Assembly: GCA_017446745.1 (NCBI GenBank)
Contig: JAFSQF010000068.1
Span: forward strand, 1-47,050
Length of the DNA: 47,050 bases
From: Bacteroidales bacterium
GTDB lineage: Bacteria > Bacteroidota > Bacteroidia > Bacteroidales > P3
Direction: 5' to 3'
The notes beneath the pieces are model-generated. The model searched no databases. It was given only the letters and a program-made list of their open reading frames with translations, and had not been told where the DNA came from. Made by a program: the position numbers and the translations under genes. The first letter of the stretch is position 1. Every line of letters begins with the position of its first letter. Of this stretch, positions 26,501 through 34,837 are shown piece by piece.

Positions 26501-26703
26501 GTCAGCCAAGGGTTCAGCGTCTTCAACGCCTTGCGGAAACGACCCGCCAGCAGCACTTCATGATAAGATGTGCGCCCCAGCGTGCCGTTCGTGCCGAGCA
26601 CCTCCTTATCGAAGGCATACACACTCGTCCACCCCAGTTCCTTTTCCAAGAGCTCGGCAGCACTCAGCTGTATCAGTTGGTCTTCGCTATAGTCTTTTGC
26701 CAT
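23539..26703 (-). CDS. hsdR: Type I restriction endonuclease subunit R
   Basis: HsdR is the motor and nuclease of a type I system: it translocates DNA and cuts at a distance from unmethylated sites. The N-terminal PD-(D/E)xK nuclease shows ADIVGFVNGLPLLFMELKN near residue 150. The SF2 helicase motor has Walker A TQGSGKSYS near 298, the DEAH box VMSDEAHRTQNG near 399, HRIGFTGTPLL shortly after, and QTIARANRVAEGKTNG near 680. At 1054 residues it has full length, with no visible frameshift. It is the last gene of the hsd operon and starts 11 bases after the stop of the 153-residue gene. Confidence 0.96.
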   Translation of the reverse strand: MAKDYSEDQLIQLSAAELLEKELGWTSVYAFDKEVLGTNGTLGRTSYHEVLLAGRFRKALKTLNPWLTDKQLQEATERMTEHISSQTLMQINEQKYQYIKDGVPVTRVKPNGETEEVRAKVIDFASPEKNDFLCVREMWVYGALYHRRADIVGFVNGLPLLFMELKNHDVEVVDAFNKNYRDYLDTIPQLFYHNAFIMFSNGLEARVGTIDSKWEFFHEWKRLTEQEAGNIELPTMLRGICRKENFLDLLENFILYDHSGGRTAKILARNHQYLGVNQAVGMYRNRQYLNGKLGVFWHTQGSGKSYSMLFLSQKIRRKFEGSPTFLVLTDRDELNKQISDTFENCGLLGNVKAKKFIASSGEDLKTKLRGNPSFIFSLIQKFNDPKAEPIYPDHDIIVMSDEAHRTQNGIFADNLMHLLPTAHRIGFTGTPLLSNDNITARTFGGYVSIYDFKRAVEDKATVPLYYENRGEKLQDLKNPEINDEIAAALEQAGELDASQLAKLEREFAKEVHLLTAAKRLRLIAKDFVHHYSDLWTSGKAMFVCYNKVTCVRMFNYVQEYWQREIKVLEEAIAKSTSQQEAQEMQRKREWMRETDMAVVVSQEQNEIQTFQKWGLDIKPHRERMEKEELDKVFKADDSRLRVVFVCAMWLTGFDVKTLSCLYIDKPMKAHTLMQTIARANRVAEGKTNGLIVDYIGIVKALRQALADYTANPEGGAGGNDPTIDKKELVKHVLETIAAAKAFLKEHDFELDDLIKAESFMKLSLLKQASNAMCETMEIRKTYCTFAYTLLKLWKYLDREDIVGGDLQFPTMKQQKDAIEAIFKELQQKRKHADITDLSVAINEIVNEHIEVDSGTMMVAESRQFDISGIDFELLRREFAKSREKNLVLKDIQELLQERIAQMLAQNPSRINFYERYQQIIDDYNQEQNRATIEKTFDDLMRLSHELTKEEKRYLREGFENDEQLSMYDVLMKDDLSKDDIKKLKAVAKELLETLKAQLATMDHPFDKQETKSSIIITIRDILWKELPECYSDESINYYRDAVYDFISQQYGNVA

Positions 26704-26714
26704 AATAGATAAGA

Positions 26715-27176
26715 TTATTTACAACAAATTGATACTATTCCTATTGCCACAATGACTGAAACAACCGCTATGATAATGGCAATTCTTGATAGCCTCCTGC
26801 TTTCCTGTGCTTCCAAAAGATTGGCAGCAAGCACATTGTATGTCTGGTTTTTATATTCCTCAATGCCCTTTTCTGTGATATAAATAAGATGTTGGTCTAT
26901 TCGAGGGTCATACTCTCCCCTTATCAGCCCTATGAATTCCATATCTGCGAGCCATTTGTCAACCAATTTATCCGGTTCTTTAAAACCTTTGAGCAATTCT
27001 GTCTTATGGATACTCTTGGTTATATATCCCTCATTTATCCTTTTTGCATCTTGGCAGAGCAAAAATTCTTTCAAACGATTAAGAGTCCACGCAAAGAAAA
27101 GATACTTCGAAGCGTTCTCTTTCAGAAGTTCCTTTCTGCTCGTTTTGATATTATAGAATCTATAAGGTCTTGCCAT
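26715..27176 (-). CDS. Small protein with C-terminal membrane anchor, between hsdS and hsdR
   Basis: This 153-residue protein is not one I recognise. Residues 1-110 look soluble and helical, with a pattern compatible with a winged-helix-like fold (DKLVDKWLADMEFIGLIRGE, then DQHLIYITEKGIEEY). The last 25 residues form one transmembrane segment, IAIIIAVVSVIVAIGIVSIC, so it is a tail-anchored protein. It lies 5 bases after hsdS and 11 before hsdR, hence it is very probably cotranscribed and connected with the restriction system. A role as membrane tether or regulator is speculation. Confidence 0.7.
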   Translation of the reverse strand: MARPYRFYNIKTSRKELLKENASKYLFFAWTLNRLKEFLLCQDAKRINEGYITKSIHKTELLKGFKEPDKLVDKWLADMEFIGLIRGEYDPRIDQHLIYITEKGIEEYKNQTYNVLAANLLEAQESRRLSRIAIIIAVVSVIVAIGIVSICCK

Positions 27177-27181
27177 AATCC

Positions 27182-28402
27182 TTAAACTTTAATGTCTCCA
27201 CTCATTAGCCTTGGAAGCAAACGGTCACGGGCTTCGGTGAGGAGACGGATTTGATTTCTAATACTCGATACTTTCTTAATAGTAGGTGTAACTAAATTAG
27301 TAAACTTTTGTATAACCCCAAAAGGAGGTAAGTTAAAGCTGTATGCTTTCAGATCTGCCATTCTTATTCCTTTTTGAGCTGCACCATGAGCATTTGATTG
27401 ACAATAATTTTGCATATCAGGACTTAATAGCATTAAATATAGAAATTCTTTTGTCACTATGTCATTCACTCTCAAGGTGAATACGGACTCGCTTACATTC
27501 CAATTGTTTGTTGGTATATCTACGAGAGCGACTCTACCGATAGTTCCAATGCCAGAAAATAGAATATCACCTATTTTTAGATCTGAACGTTTGTTGATTT
27601 TCTCTAATGCTTCATTATCTACTCTATCGCACCCATCATCAAGGAACAATGTATTGTCAGCCATGTTTTTAATAGTAACATAATAATTACTTCCTTTGCC
27701 CAATACAAAATTCTTTCGTGGATTAAGTCCTGTAGTGACTTTACAGGTCACATCATCTATCGTTTTCTTCTCCCACCCCTCTGGCACACCATCGACAATC
27801 TTTGTGTTTTCGTGGCCGGGGAAGTGGAGGTCAACGAACCATTCCTTATAAAGTCGCTGCGCTGCTTCCTCCAATAACTTGATCTGCTTCTGATAGTTTT
27901 CTATCAAAGAGTCGTATCGGGAGAGGATGGTAGCAATGCGGTGCTGGGTGGGAAGAGGAGGTAAGTTCACTTTCATATTTCTCAAAGAAGTCAGACTTAT
28001 TGTTCTTTGGGCAGCACCTATAGCAACAGTATCAGCCTGCATATAAAAGTCTCGCGACAACATAACATAATAAAGGAAACGTGAGTCAACAACCTCGTTA
28101 TTAGGACGAAGTATAGCAATATGCCTTTGGAAAACAAATTGCTTGTTTTCTTTAATCAATACAGGTTTTCCGAATGAGCCTACAACGGAATAGATAATGT
28201 CATTTGGCTGCGGCTTACGAATCTTATCCAGATTGTCGTAGTATGCTTTAGGCACAAATAGGGTATCTTTGAAATCAATATGATTTGTAGAGCTAATATT
28301 TGAAATGGTAATAAAGGGAATACCTTTGTCTGTTTTAGGGGGTGGTAAATGGTCGCCATCCGATATGCTCAAGCAACAATCTTTCAATTTCCACTCACTC
28401 AT
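27182..28402 (-). CDS. hsdS: Type I restriction specificity subunit S
   Basis: HsdS recognises the bipartite target for both methylation and restriction. The 406-residue protein has two target-recognition domains, about residues 1-140 and 200-345. Each ends in a conserved helix: LPPLPTQHRIATILSRYDSL near 145 and LPPFGVIQKFTNLVTPTIKK near 350, followed by LLTEARDRLLPRLMSGDI. The central spacer LLEEAAQRLYKEWFVDLHFP is typical. It overlaps the upstream small gene by four bases (ATGA). No inverted second hsdS or recombinase is in the window, so phase variation by inversion is not supported here. Confidence 0.95.
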   Translation of the reverse strand: MSEWKLKDCCLSISDGDHLPPPKTDKGIPFITISNISSTNHIDFKDTLFVPKAYYDNLDKIRKPQPNDIIYSVVGSFGKPVLIKENKQFVFQRHIAILRPNNEVVDSRFLYYVMLSRDFYMQADTVAIGAAQRTISLTSLRNMKVNLPPLPTQHRIATILSRYDSLIENYQKQIKLLEEAAQRLYKEWFVDLHFPGHENTKIVDGVPEGWEKKTIDDVTCKVTTGLNPRKNFVLGKGSNYYVTIKNMADNTLFLDDGCDRVDNEALEKINKRSDLKIGDILFSGIGTIGRVALVDIPTNNWNVSESVFTLRVNDIVTKEFLYLMLLSPDMQNYCQSNAHGAAQKGIRMADLKAYSFNLPPFGVIQKFTNLVTPTIKKVSSIRNQIRLLTEARDRLLPRLMSGDIKV

Positions 28403-28713
28403 ACCTCATCCTCCTTTTCGTCTTGTTTTATAGCATTTCCCAACATTTTTGCATACTCAGGATACACGGAAGGATATAACTTCTTTATATAAAGAAGGTA
28501 GTTCCTATAATCCTCAATGGCATTCTTGCAACCAAACTCAACATACTCCAGAATATGGTCGGCATAGTTGTAATCCAGCTTGTTCAGGTCTGTTTCATTA
28601 CGAAACATCGCACGATAAAGCCCGGCAGAATAGTAGTCATTCGCCGAATCTTGCATTTCCATTAATTGACCTAGGCTTTCCACCAATGAGTCGAAATTCT
28701 TATTCTCTTCCAT
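28399..28713 (-). CDS. Small unknown protein in the hsd operon
   Basis: I do not recognise this acidic protein of about 104 residues (from MEENKNFDSL). It has no signal peptide or membrane helix and is predicted mostly helical, rich in Tyr and Asn (DSANDYYSAGLYRAMFR, YLLYIKKLYPSVYPEYAKM). The start at 28713 leaves one base after the DUF1016 stop; a start at 28734 would add seven residues and overlap. The stop overlaps the hsdS start as ATGA, which implies translational coupling. Placement between a nuclease and hsdS suggests a role in the restriction module, unproven. Confidence 0.65.
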   Translation of the reverse strand: MEENKNFDSLVESLGQLMEMQDSANDYYSAGLYRAMFRNETDLNKLDYNYADHILEYVEFGCKNAIEDYRNYLLYIKKLYPSVYPEYAKMLGNAIKQDEKEDEV

Positions 28714-28714
28714 A

Positions 28715-29944
28715 CTAAACCTCTTTCTTCTCACTTAAGAGTTTCCTTAAATCTTCCATGTCTGGCAGTGCTTTGCGTATGTTCTCAGGCATCTCATCAG
28801 CTGTCTTATAGGTGGCAACGCCCATGGGCTTCGAATAATCGCGAATCATAAATTCCACATACTCCCGGTTGGCTGATTTGCACAAAATGATGCCAATACT
28901 TTGGTTCTCATGTGGTTTCCGAATCTTCTCGTCCAAAATAGTCAGATAACCCATCAGTTGCCCCAGATAGCTGGTCTTGAAATTCCCCATTTTCAGTTCA
29001 ACCACCACCATTGCATTCAGTTCGCGGTTAAAAAACAGCAGGTCTGGGAATTGCTCCACACCGTACACCTCTAACAGTTGCTGATTGCCGATGAACGCAA
29101 AGTCACGACCTATGGTCATGATAAAGTTCTTCACTTTGTTTACAATTTCCTGCTCAACGACTCGCTCATCCACGTCGATGTTATCTCGAATACCTATCTC
29201 CTCCACGTTGATGAAATCCAGCATGTAAGAGTCTTTGAACATCATCACAGCCTTGCGCATCACTTCGGCATTGGAGATGGTCTTGGAGAAATTGCTGGGC
29301 ATCTGATTTCTATGGCCGTAGGCATCTTCGGATATCAGTTTCTCCAGTTTTTCGACAGGCATATGTTCTTCCGCAGTTCGGTGAATATAGTAGTAACGTG
29401 CAGACAGATCCGACAGTTTGTAGATTTCAACGTGGTGAGTGAAAGGCACTTTGAAAAAGTCTTCTACAGGGAAATCCCTTGTTACAGGTACCATCAACGT
29501 GTGATAAATATCGATGGTCACCAAATCGCCAGTCGCAACTGACGATTTGTTTTTCTCATAATCGTCCGTTGTGACGGACGAATTGTCCGCTGCTGAGTCG
29601 GCAATTGCAATTGCCGATTCTAATTCGTCCGTTGCGACGGACGAATTGGCATCAAGCATGATCCAATTCTCATAAAAGAGCCTCATCTTTTTTAGGTTTG
29701 TTGCCGAATAGCCTCTCAACCCTGGCAGCTCACGGCGCAGCTGGCTGCTTATGGCCTCCAAGGCTCCTGTACCCCAAACGCCTTTGCGCGAATGCTGCGA
29801 TACATATTTGCCAATGGCGTAATAAACTGCCAGCTGGATGCGGTTCGTCCCCTTGCAGGTCTCATATTGTCCCTGCAAGATGGCAGCCTTGATGTCAGCT
29901 ACAGCCTGACGCAGTTTTTCGTTGTTCTTCTCTAACTCTTTCAT
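28715..29944 (-). CDS. DUF1016/YhcG-type PD-(D/E)xK nuclease domain protein in the hsd operon
   Basis: DUF1016 proteins join an N-terminal helical DNA-binding-like domain to a C-terminal PD-(D/E)xK nuclease and often sit inside type I restriction loci. Here the N-terminal domain spans about residues 1-97 (YYAIGKYVSQHSRKGVWGTG, ELPGLRGYSATNLKKMRLFY). The nuclease core FPDLLFFNRELNAMVVVELK is near 305-325. Between the two, residues about 98-141 form an unusual insertion with three SSVATD-like motifs, encoded by palindromic DNA at 29522-29647. Starting at MKELEKNN makes an ATGA overlap with the hsdM stop; an ATG 15 bases upstream is the alternative. About 409 residues, apparently intact. Confidence 0.9.
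   Translation of the reverse strand: MKELEKNNEKLRQAVADIKAAILQGQYETCKGTNRIQLAVYYAIGKYVSQHSRKGVWGTGALEAISSQLRRELPGLRGYSATNLKKMRLFYENWIMLDANSSVATDELESAIAIADSAADNSSVTTDDYEKNKSSVATGDLVTIDIYHTLMVPVTRDFPVEDFFKVPFTHHVEIYKLSDLSARYYYIHRTAEEHMPVEKLEKLISEDAYGHRNQMPSNFSKTISNAEVMRKAVMMFKDSYMLDFINVEEIGIRDNIDVDERVVEQEIVNKVKNFIMTIGRDFAFIGNQQLLEVYGVEQFPDLLFFNRELNAMVVVELKMGNFKTSYLGQLMGYLTILDEKIRKPHENQSIGIILCKSANREYVEFMIRDYSKPMGVATYKTADEMPENIRKALPDMEDLRKLLSEKKEV
29522..29647. repeat. Cluster of palindromes inserted in frame in the DUF1016 gene
   Basis: Four hairpins occupy 126 bases. CAAATCG/CGATTTG with inner CAGT/ACTG lie at 29522-29549. TCGTCCGT-TGTG-ACGGACGA is at 29562-29581. The perfect 20-base palindrome TCGGCAATTGCAATTGCCGA is at 29598-29617. 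AATTCGTCCGT/ACGGACGAATT around TGCG lie at 29622-29647. The second and fourth are copies of one unit. The reading frame of the nuclease gene passes through all of them without a stop. Confidence 0.85.
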
Positions 29945-31746
29945 TTCAGTCCCTCCCATGCTTTTTGAATCTCGTCCATCAGGACGTTAGCCTCCTTGTT
30001 CAGCTGTGCCAGCTCAGCATGAATCTCGGCCATGCGCTCATGGAAATCCACGCCGTCATCTTCCTGTTCAGCCACGCCGACATAGGCACCAGGAGTCAGA
30101 GAATAGTTCTTTTCCTCTATCTCCTGAATAGTGGCAATCTTGCAGAGGCCAAGCACATCCTGGTATTCACCATCGCCGAACTTCTCTGTGAGCCATTCGT
30201 GCTGGCGAGCCGTTTCTAGCGCGTCTTCCAGTTTGGCGATGATAGCATTCTGCTCGGCCTCGATGCGCTTCTTGTCCTTGCGCTGGGCGTTGGCGATGGC
30301 TTCTTTGGTAGCAGCCTTTTGCTTATCAAGCGCCTCTTGTGCCGATGTCACGGTCGTGTCGCCCAACACAGCTCGGTAGTCAGTCAGCAACTGTTGATAT
30401 TTCTCCTTTTCACCGCGATACAGATGTACGATGGCTTGCAGGTTGCGCAACTGCCATTCCGTCCATTCGTTGAGGGTGCGGTCAACCACCGTATAGTAGT
30501 TGCGAGCATCGATGAACAGCACCTTGTCGCGAATGTCGGCATGCTTGTTGCGGTCGAAGAACCACAGCGAGCAGGGCAGGGAGAGCGTGTAGAAAAAATT
30601 GTTGCCTACGCTGACCATTACATCCACATCACCCGTCCGCACCAGTTTCTCACGGATGTCACGGTCTTTGTTGGCGCTATCTGTCGCCGAACTGGCCATC
30701 ACAAAGCCTGCACGTCCGTGGTCGTTCAAGTAGGCATAGAAATAACTAATCCAAAGATAGTTGGCGTTGCCTATCTCCTTGGTCTTGGCGTTCACACCTG
30801 GCAAGCCAAAAGGAAGACGACCAGCGGCAGAAGCCGACTCGGCTTTCACCTTATCCACATTGAAGGGTGGATTGGCCATCACATAGTCGCACTTGCCAGC
30901 CAGATTGTGAGCATCATGATAGAAAGAGTTAGCTTCGTCGCCGGAGATGATTCGCCCGTTCAAACCGTGTACCGCCATATTCATCAGACAGAGCTGGGCG
31001 TTATACTCCACCTTCTCCTGTCCGTAGAAAGTCATCTGGGTGTTAGCGTTTAATCCAGCCTGGTTTACAAAATCGCCCGTCTGCACGAACATACCACCGC
31101 TGCCACAAGCGGGATCGAGCATCACGCCTTGCGTAGGCTCTAACACATTCACCAGCATTTTCACTAATGACTTAGGCGTGAAGAACACACCGTCGTCAGA
31201 GGCCACCGCCTTGGCAAACTTTGATAGGAAGTATTCATAGATACGTCCGATGATGTCGCCACCCACCTCGTCGATGGTCTTGTTGTTGAAGATACGGAGC
31301 AATTCACGCAGGAGGTCGTCGGCGAACATGGTATAGGTCTTGGGCAAGACGCCCGTCAGTTGCTCGCTCTGGTCTTCCACCAGCTGCATGGCGTTGTTGA
31401 CGGCCTCGCCCAATGAGTTTATCTCTTGTCCGTCTTTGGTCTTCAAGCCAGTAGCCACGATGTTGTCGGGCAGATTCACCAGATAGTCGAACTGCGCTTC
31501 GCGGGGCAGATACAACGCACTCTTGGCAGCGAAATCACTGGGCTCAACTGGCATCACACGCCCTCCTCGGCTGGGGCGGTTCTCCAAGATTTCTGCCTCC
31601 ACCATCTTATAGCGGCTGTAGGCATAGCGCAGAAACAGCAATGCCAGCACAGGCATACAATACTGGCTACTGGTCAGTTTACTGCCTTGTCTCAAAAGGT
31701 CTGCCGACTCCCAAAGTTCGGCTTCAAGTTTGCGTATATTGATCAT
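29941..31746 (-). CDS. hsdM: Type I restriction-modification DNA methyltransferase subunit M
   Basis: HsdM methylates adenine in the target recognised by HsdS and forms the M2S core of the complex. The N-terminal helical HsdM_N domain runs to about residue 150. FFTPKSLVKMLV is near 187. SAM-binding motif I DPACGSGGMFV is near 208, and catalytic motif IV NPPF is near 291, as in N6-adenine methyltransferases. The C-terminal region has a long charged helical stretch (about 480-520). At 601 residues it is somewhat longer than average but intact. It is the first gene of the operon. Confidence 0.96.
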   Translation of the reverse strand: MINIRKLEAELWESADLLRQGSKLTSSQYCMPVLALLFLRYAYSRYKMVEAEILENRPSRGGRVMPVEPSDFAAKSALYLPREAQFDYLVNLPDNIVATGLKTKDGQEINSLGEAVNNAMQLVEDQSEQLTGVLPKTYTMFADDLLRELLRIFNNKTIDEVGGDIIGRIYEYFLSKFAKAVASDDGVFFTPKSLVKMLVNVLEPTQGVMLDPACGSGGMFVQTGDFVNQAGLNANTQMTFYGQEKVEYNAQLCLMNMAVHGLNGRIISGDEANSFYHDAHNLAGKCDYVMANPPFNVDKVKAESASAAGRLPFGLPGVNAKTKEIGNANYLWISYFYAYLNDHGRAGFVMASSATDSANKDRDIREKLVRTGDVDVMVSVGNNFFYTLSLPCSLWFFDRNKHADIRDKVLFIDARNYYTVVDRTLNEWTEWQLRNLQAIVHLYRGEKEKYQQLLTDYRAVLGDTTVTSAQEALDKQKAATKEAIANAQRKDKKRIEAEQNAIIAKLEDALETARQHEWLTEKFGDGEYQDVLGLCKIATIQEIEEKNYSLTPGAYVGVAEQEDDGVDFHERMAEIHAELAQLNKEANVLMDEIQKAWEGLK

Positions 31747-31831
31747 TGTGTTATTTTTGTTTTAAAAAAGCGAATGAACTTTCTATCTACGGTTCTCTGC
31801 TTTACTTAACATTCAAGCGCGTAAAGAAGTG

Positions 31832-31839
31832 CAAATGTA
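31832..31839 (-). promoter_or_regulatory. Probable -7 box of the hsd operon
   Basis: On the - strand TACATTTG fits TAnnTTTG and would give a leader of about 80 bases before the hsdM start. A -33 TTTG is not seen at the usual distance. Confidence 0.4.
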
Positions 31840-32030
31840 CGAATTTTTGTTGATATGGAGGGAAGAAATAATGCCAGTCGCCACAATAGACTGATTACCA
31901 AACAACACAACGATAGCAATATGCATCCTTTGCAATATATCCATGGAGTATCGGGTGCGAAGATTATAGGTTTTAGTCCTTTGGCATGCGTACCTCGTCC
32001 CATGCTGGTTAGATTATGCCCATGTCGGGC

Positions 32031-32073
32031 GAAAAAAAAAGAGAGATGACACATTTGCCATCTCTCTTTTTTT
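32031..32073 (-). terminator. Terminator after the 32090 T9SS gene, possibly bidirectional
   Basis: Arms AGAGAGATG (32040-32048) and CATCTCTCT (32059-32067) pair perfectly around a 10-base loop. They are flanked by A-runs on one side and T-runs on the other, so it could work on both strands. The only gene ending into it is on the - strand. Confidence 0.85.
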
Positions 32074-32089
32074 GTGCTAATTAAAGCTA

Positions 32090-34723
32090 TTAGCGAACAA
32101 TCAGCTTCTCAATCTTGGTGAAGTTGTTGTTGGTGATGCGTACAAAGTAGGCACCCTTGGCGAGGTTGGAAACATTGACGTTGGTACCATTCTCAGCATT
32201 GAACTGGCTGCTGGTGACAACGCGACCGCTCATGTCGAGGAGCGACATATTGACCATGCCGGTGACACCCTTGAGGGTGATATGGACATTGGAGGAAGCG
32301 GGGTTGGGTTGGAGTTTCATGCTAACCTTGCTGGCAACGGGATCGATACCGACCTCAGCCTCTTTGAATTTGCAACGGAGGGTCTTGGCTTCCTGGACGT
32401 TGTTGAGGTGCAGTGTACCATAGATGAGACCCGAGGTGGTTTTGGTGGTGTCGAAAGTATAGTCGTCGGTGCTGCCAAGGGAGATAGGCTGGCCGTTGAT
32501 CCAGACAGTCTCGATCTGATAGCTCTCGTCGACAGGCATGATATAGATTGTCGAGGAGGCACCGCCAACGGGGATGCTATCCGTGGTGCCGCAGAGAACC
32601 TGCTCGCCACCGTTCTGGAAAGTACCATAGACGCCTTCGTCATCGCACTCAAAGGTGATAGGCACCTTGGGAACATAGAAGCCAGGACCAACAAGGAGAC
32701 GAATCATAGGAGCCTCATCATGGTTGCTGTAGAAGCTGATACCGTCATTTTGCTCCATGAGCAAAGTAAATCTGTTGGGGAGACCAAGTGCGTGGCCGTA
32801 GGACTCCATACCTTCGGTATTGGCGAAATAGCGGAGGGTATCGTTCTTGTAGTAGTAGTTGGCGTTGGTGGCAACAGCGAAGCTGGCATCCTCGTTGAGG
32901 TTATAGCCAACACGGTAAGAGGAGAGAGGCTCGAGGTCGGGCTGGTTGGGGAAGTCAATGCGGATAGTCTTCATAGCGGGGTGGTCATTCTCATAGTAAC
33001 GGCTGTGGATTTCGTTGGCATCGATATAGTCGTTTTCGGGGTCAACAGCATAGGTGCTGGCACCAGTGTTGAGATAGTAGAAAACGGGAGTGCCGGTGGA
33101 GTCGCGTCTGTCGAAGAAGAGGACAGCGTCAAGCTTTGCGAGAGGATCCTGGTATCTGGCATCGGTAGAGGCTACGAGCTCCATGCCGAGGATTTTCCAG
33201 CCTTCGGGGACAGTATCGCCAGTGACGTAGGAGATATAGACACCATAGCCAGCACGGTTGAAGCCGCACTCGTCGGGGTCATCGGTCCAGTAACCTTCGG
33301 AGTTCACACCAAGGATGAACGAAGAGGCTTCACGGACAGCACCATTATCGCGGGCCCAAACGCCGCAGTCCACAGAGTCGTTGAAAGCACCCCAATTGAC
33401 CTCATAGCGGAGGGTGTCGAAAGTGGTGACATCGTCAGAACCGATGTGGTTGGGACGGAGCGAGGAGCGGATATCGCTGAAGAAGTGGCCAACACCGAGT
33501 TCGCTGGTGGGAAGGATACCATACTCGCCAGTACGGCAATCGTAGCCAGTCTGCCAGTAGCCAATACCATTGGCGGTGTTCCAGCCATTTTCAGTCGATG
33601 GACGGGTGAGTGCACCAGCATCATACCATCCGAGGGGGTCGACAACAAGGTGAGTCTTCTCGGCAGGGACGATGCTGTCGCGATGCATCTCGGCAATCTT
33701 AGTAGCCGGATCACCATAATTTTCATAGTAGTAAACACCACCGGTGACGTTGTTGTGGCTTAGCTGACCATTGTTGAGGAATGTGTTGTTCCATACAACG
33801 GGGAGTTGGAGATCCTTAGGCATCATCTGATAGAAGCCCTCGAAATATTCGTTGGCCTCGATAGCGACGCTGTTATCTGGGCAGGGAAGCACCATGAAGT
33901 CGTCAAGTGCCCAGACATAGCCGTAGGCACCACCGCTGTTGCTGCTGCAGGCCCAACGGATACGAGTGTAGACAGTCGCTTCATCGGCAACGGCTCTGGG
34001 GAGAAGGATGTCCACCCAGCCCTGAATAGCATCATTGGTGTTGACATCAACGCCACGCACATTGAACTCAACGGCATACCAGGTGGAGTTGTCGACAGAA
34101 TAGTCTAACCAGCAGTGATCTTGGTTGAATTTACGATAGTACTGATAGAGACGAGCGTGAACCAGACCCTCACCTGTGGTAGAGAAAGCGGGGAAAGCAA
34201 TATAGGCGTCGAAGTTGCCGATAGTGCCGTGACCACCCCAGGCGATAATCTGATCCTGCATGGTCATAATCATGATACCGGCCTCGCCGGAAAGGGCGTT
34301 GCGAGAGGGGTCCTCATAGCGGTTGGGACGGAAAAGCCAAGAATACCAATCGTCGAACGACGCAGGGTAGTTGGTCTCGTTGAGGATAGTGTCGGTGTAG
34401 GACTCAATGCGGTTCCAGCGCGAGTGGTAGGCAGTCTGGCCATGGACGGGGATTTGTTCGCCATTGACCATCTGAGGAGTAAGGACCGTTCCTGTGGAGT
34501 AGCCCTGGTTGGCGACGGCGAAATCGGCATAGAAGAGAGGTTCGTCGTCCTTGGTGAAGATCGAGCCGTTGTAGTCGGCCTTGCTCTGAACATCTTGCGG
34601 AGCGAGCTTGGAAACGCCAACGGCGGGGGTGCCAGGCGTGAGGTGCTTGACACCATTGTTTGTCTGAGCGAACCCGAGGGTCGCAATCAGAGCAAAACTA
34701 AGAACCATTAATGTTTTTTTCAT
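32090..34723 (-). CDS. T9SS-sorted secreted protein of unknown function
   Basis: The 877-residue protein has a signal peptide (MKKTLMVLSFALIATLGFAQ) and a C-terminal T9SS type A sorting domain (MKLQPNPASSNVHITL, LLDMSGRVVTSSQF, NLAKGAYFVRITN). The region at about 60-285 resembles a beta-sandwich of the MAM or cleaved-adhesin kind (YGYVWALDDFMVLPCP near its end). The middle, about 290-690, is a large domain I cannot name, with many Tyr, Asn and Asp residues. No catalytic motif is evident. A good promoter and a strong terminator make this a single-gene transcript. Surface binding or stalk functions are plausible; an enzymatic role cannot be excluded. Confidence 0.87.
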   Translation of the reverse strand: MKKTLMVLSFALIATLGFAQTNNGVKHLTPGTPAVGVSKLAPQDVQSKADYNGSIFTKDDEPLFYADFAVANQGYSTGTVLTPQMVNGEQIPVHGQTAYHSRWNRIESYTDTILNETNYPASFDDWYSWLFRPNRYEDPSRNALSGEAGIMIMTMQDQIIAWGGHGTIGNFDAYIAFPAFSTTGEGLVHARLYQYYRKFNQDHCWLDYSVDNSTWYAVEFNVRGVDVNTNDAIQGWVDILLPRAVADEATVYTRIRWACSSNSGGAYGYVWALDDFMVLPCPDNSVAIEANEYFEGFYQMMPKDLQLPVVWNNTFLNNGQLSHNNVTGGVYYYENYGDPATKIAEMHRDSIVPAEKTHLVVDPLGWYDAGALTRPSTENGWNTANGIGYWQTGYDCRTGEYGILPTSELGVGHFFSDIRSSLRPNHIGSDDVTTFDTLRYEVNWGAFNDSVDCGVWARDNGAVREASSFILGVNSEGYWTDDPDECGFNRAGYGVYISYVTGDTVPEGWKILGMELVASTDARYQDPLAKLDAVLFFDRRDSTGTPVFYYLNTGASTYAVDPENDYIDANEIHSRYYENDHPAMKTIRIDFPNQPDLEPLSSYRVGYNLNEDASFAVATNANYYYKNDTLRYFANTEGMESYGHALGLPNRFTLLMEQNDGISFYSNHDEAPMIRLLVGPGFYVPKVPITFECDDEGVYGTFQNGGEQVLCGTTDSIPVGGASSTIYIMPVDESYQIETVWINGQPISLGSTDDYTFDTTKTTSGLIYGTLHLNNVQEAKTLRCKFKEAEVGIDPVASKVSMKLQPNPASSNVHITLKGVTGMVNMSLLDMSGRVVTSSQFNAENGTNVNVSNLAKGAYFVRITNNNFTKIEKLIVR

Positions 34724-34837
34724 TGTAATTGAATTTTGATTAATAAAATTTTCACTCCAAAAAACATCACTAACGTTGTCTTATACAGCACATTTAAGTA
34801 AAAAATGCTATATATGTCAGCGGTATTTATTTGGCTG

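Larger units (their letters stand above)
31747..32089. other. Non-coding gap between hsdM and the 32090 T9SS gene
   Basis: This 343-base stretch holds the 5' region of hsdM and the terminator of the next T9SS gene. Short open frames on both strands (about 64 and 82 codons) overlap each other and the terminator hairpin, have no convincing start context and resemble no protein I know. I regard the interval as non-coding. None of the window's repeat families is present. Confidence 0.6.

Noticed and set aside
31806-32054. 82-codon - strand frame after the T9SS terminator
   Set aside because: It overlaps the terminator hairpin, its start lies inside the A-run, and it shows no family resemblance.
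32282-33763. Long + strand open frame antisense to the 877-residue T9SS gene
   Set aside because: The - strand frame has a signal peptide, sorting domain, promoter and terminator. The antisense frame resembles no family and follows from GC-rich third positions.
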